Shown in pieces: positions 6,355 through 7,289 of a stretch of DNA of 7,289 nucleotides. The stretch spans positions 1 through 7,289 of the forward strand of contig DJMM01000117.1 in assembly GCA_002435365.1 (NCBI GenBank). The letters run 5' to 3'. Source of the DNA: Ignavibacteriales bacterium UBA6490. GTDB lineage: Bacteria; Bacteroidota; Ignavibacteria; Ignavibacteriales; Ignavibacteriaceae. Under the pieces are notes generated by a model. That model searched no databases and had not been told where the DNA came from. It worked only from the letters and a program-made list of their open reading frames with translations. Position 1 is the first letter of the stretch. Each line of letters begins with the position of its first letter. Both the position numbers and the translations under genes were made by a program.

Positions 6355-6793
6355 ATTAACTTCCCATAATTTAATCAAAATTTCGAGTTAAAAACAGGAA
6401 TATCGATTGGAAAATAACCGGATTCAATACTGCTTACCGGCAGAATATTAAAAATTCTAATAAATACACATACCTGCGGGCGAAAAACAGCTGATTATTC
6501 ATTTCAGTAGGGAAGAAATAAATATGTCTTAAAGAGCATTACTGTTCTGATCTTTACCCTGCGCTTACCTTACGGCTACCTTGCACCTATCCTACACCTA
6601 TCTCCACAGATTTGTGGAGGGTAAGTGCAGTGTAAATGGAGGACAGGTGAAAGGTATTAGAATACATCCATAAAGAATTAACTAAATTAAAGTGATTTTA
6701 GATGATAACTGAAAATCCGACCAAACCGTTAAACACCTCTTCTTTTGGCTGGTTGATAAGCGGGAAAAATGGATATAAACACTGTGAATAATA
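6355..6793. other. Gene-free stretch with no coding signal seen
   Basis: I see no gene here on either strand. The stretch is AT-rich apart from the repeat block at 6557-6654. TCGA-containing words near 6383 and 6403 do not form the N6 dyad of the activator sites. A weak AGAAT/ATTCT inverted pair lies around 6442-6460. Nothing between 6660 and 6793 stands out. Confidence 0.5.
6557..6654. repeat. Two inverted arrays of 11-bp tandem repeats
   Basis: The left arm reads in steps of 11 bp: CCCTGCGCTTA (6557), CCTTACGGCTA (6568), CCTTGCACCTA (6579), TCCTACACCTA (6590), then a diverged unit. On the opposite strand the right arm gives CCTTTCACCTG (6654-6644), TCCTCCATTTA (6643-6633), CACTGCACTTA (6632-6622) and CCCTCCACAAA (6621-6611). 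The rough unit is CCTTGCACCTA. The arms meet in a perfect 7-bp stem, CTCCACA-GATT-TGTGGAG (6602-6619), and an outer 17-bp pairing (6577-6593 with 6640-6656) matches at 15 positions. The result is an imperfect hairpin of about 80 nt. The 11-bp period is not a multiple of 3, so it is not a coding repeat. It could be a mobile or dispersed palindromic element, a protein-binding array (one unit per helical turn) or a structured RNA. I do not recognise it. Confidence 0.6.
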
Positions 6794-6822
6794 TTAAAAA
6801 ACCCGGCTCGGTAACCGGGTTT
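6794..6822 (-). terminator. Rho-independent terminator after tRNA-Phe
   Basis: On the minus strand AAACCCGG (6822-6815) pairs with CCGGGTTT (6806-6799) around an 8-nt loop, followed by a run of six T (6801-6796, partly shared with the stem). It starts 5 nt after the tRNA 3' end and should end the tRNA transcript, possibly read through from glmS. Confidence 0.85.
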
Positions 6823-6827
6823 GAAGG

Positions 6828-6900
6828 TGGGCAGAGACGGAATCGAACCGCCGACACAAGGATTTTCAGTCCTTTGCTCTACCGACTGAGCTATCTGCCC
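6828..6900 (-). tRNA. tRNA-Phe (anticodon GAA)
   Basis: The 73-nt minus-strand cloverleaf is complete. The acceptor stem is GGGCAGA/TCTGCCC, the D arm is GCTC-AGTCGGTA-GAGC, and the anticodon stem AAGGA/TCCTT encloses the loop CTGAAAA with anticodon GAA. The variable loop is 5 nt, and the T arm is GGCGG-TTCGATT-CCGTC with one G-U pair. The discriminator base is A (6828). The next bases are CCT, so CCA is not encoded and must be added by the nucleotidyltransferase. It lies 59 nt downstream of glmS in the same direction. Confidence 0.97.
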
Positions 6901-6959
6901 ATTTCAGAGTGCCAAAAATATAAATTTTTAGAGTAATCTCAAAAGAAAAAACCCATCTT

Positions 6960-7289
6960 TTATTCAACTGTTACACTTTTTGCCAGATTCCGGGGCTGAT
7001 CTACATTCAGGCCTTTTTTAACTGCAATATGGTACGCTAAAAGCTGCAGAGGCACAACTGTTAAAACGGGCATCAGCATCCTTATGGTATCCGGAATTTT
7101 GATCGTAAAGTCCACCAGCTTATCAATTTCATTATCGTTTTCGCTGGCTACCGCAATTATCTTTCCATGCCTGGCCTTAACCTCTGCAATGTTGCTTACT
7201 ATTTTTTCGTAGGTTGAATCTTTGGGAGCAATAAAAACAGCAGGCATATTATCATCAATAAGAGCGATGGGACCATGTTTCATTTCAGC
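6960..7289 (-). CDS. glmS: GlmS, C-terminal fragment (5' end outside window)
   Basis: This is the last 109 residues of glutamine--fructose-6-phosphate aminotransferase (isomerizing), which makes glucosamine-6-phosphate for cell-wall and lipid A precursors in the cytoplasm. The reading frame is open to the window edge, and the ATG at 7283 is internal (family motif AEMKHGPIALID). The visible part is the end of the second SIS (isomerase) domain. Glu2 of the fragment matches the catalytic Glu of the E. coli GELKHG motif, and Lys104 in the invariant tail NLAKSVTVE matches the lysine that forms the Schiff base with the sugar. The family ends at this VTVE, so the 3' end is intact. I see no strong terminator before tRNA-Phe. 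Confidence 0.96.
   Translation of the reverse strand, partial: AEMKHGPIALIDDNMPAVFIAPKDSTYEKIVSNIAEVKARHGKIIAVASENDNEIDKLVDFTIKIPDTIRMLMPVLTVVPLQLLAYHIAVKKGLNVDQPRNLAKSVTVE

Noticed and set aside
6557..6654. CRISPR array or intrinsic terminator
   Set aside because: The units are 11 bp, diverged and without spacers, and the strands invert midway. There is no T-run after the 7-bp stem.
6828..6900. tRNA-Phe as an integration site of a mobile element
   Set aside because: There is no integrase, no duplicated tRNA 3' end and no composition break visible in the window.
6899..6914. A third TGGCAC on the minus strand just upstream of tRNA-Phe
   Set aside because: The -12 position reads AATGG, without TTG or GC, and falls on the tRNA 5' end. 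No paired dyads lie upstream. It is probably chance.
6960..7283. Stand-alone gene starting at ATG 7283
   Set aside because: The frame continues upstream to the window edge, and the Met is the internal one of the GlmS motif AEMKHGPIALID.

Overview
The window comes from a Gram-negative, AT-leaning genome. It encodes a lipoprotein with a lipobox, an outer-membrane beta-barrel protein ending in Phe, secreted proteins with DxDxDG loops, and a tRNA gene without an encoded CCA. Together these fit the Bacteroidota/Ignavibacteriota/Chlorobi (FCB) branch. That placement is a judgement from style and gene families, not from a marker gene.

Layout. On the minus strand at the left, a small secreted Gly-rich protein (644-1144) is followed by a DUF2202 ferritin-like lipoprotein cut by the window edge (1-579). 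On the plus strand, a membrane sensor histidine kinase (1358-3370) overlaps by ATGA with an NtrC-type sigma54 activator (3367-4731). On the minus strand at the right, a second small secreted Gly-rich protein (start revised to 6234) is followed by a predicted outer-membrane barrel (4738-5829), whose stop lies 6 bp from the activator's stop. A gene-free stretch (6235-6827) holds control DNA for the right operon and an unusual array of 11-bp repeats. The window ends with a terminator, tRNA-Phe(GAA) and the 3' end of glmS, all on the minus strand.

How it works together. Both flanking operons have a sigma54-type promoter, TGGCAC-N5-TTG (1194-1209 and 6255-6270). Upstream of each lies a pair of dyads resembling CGAC-N6-GTCG. 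The nearer dyad of each pair is centred the same distance, about 84 bp, upstream of the predicted start. The gene between the two operons encodes a sigma54 activator with an intact GAFTGA motif. The simplest reading is a self-contained envelope-sensing regulon: the kinase senses something outside the inner membrane, the regulator is phosphorylated, and it switches on two operons that send four proteins to the periplasm, outer membrane or surface. The layout resembles zraP-zraSR of enterobacteria, but the effectors are different and their function is unknown. This regulon is the most interesting content of the window; the 11-bp inverted tandem arrays at 6557-6654 come second.
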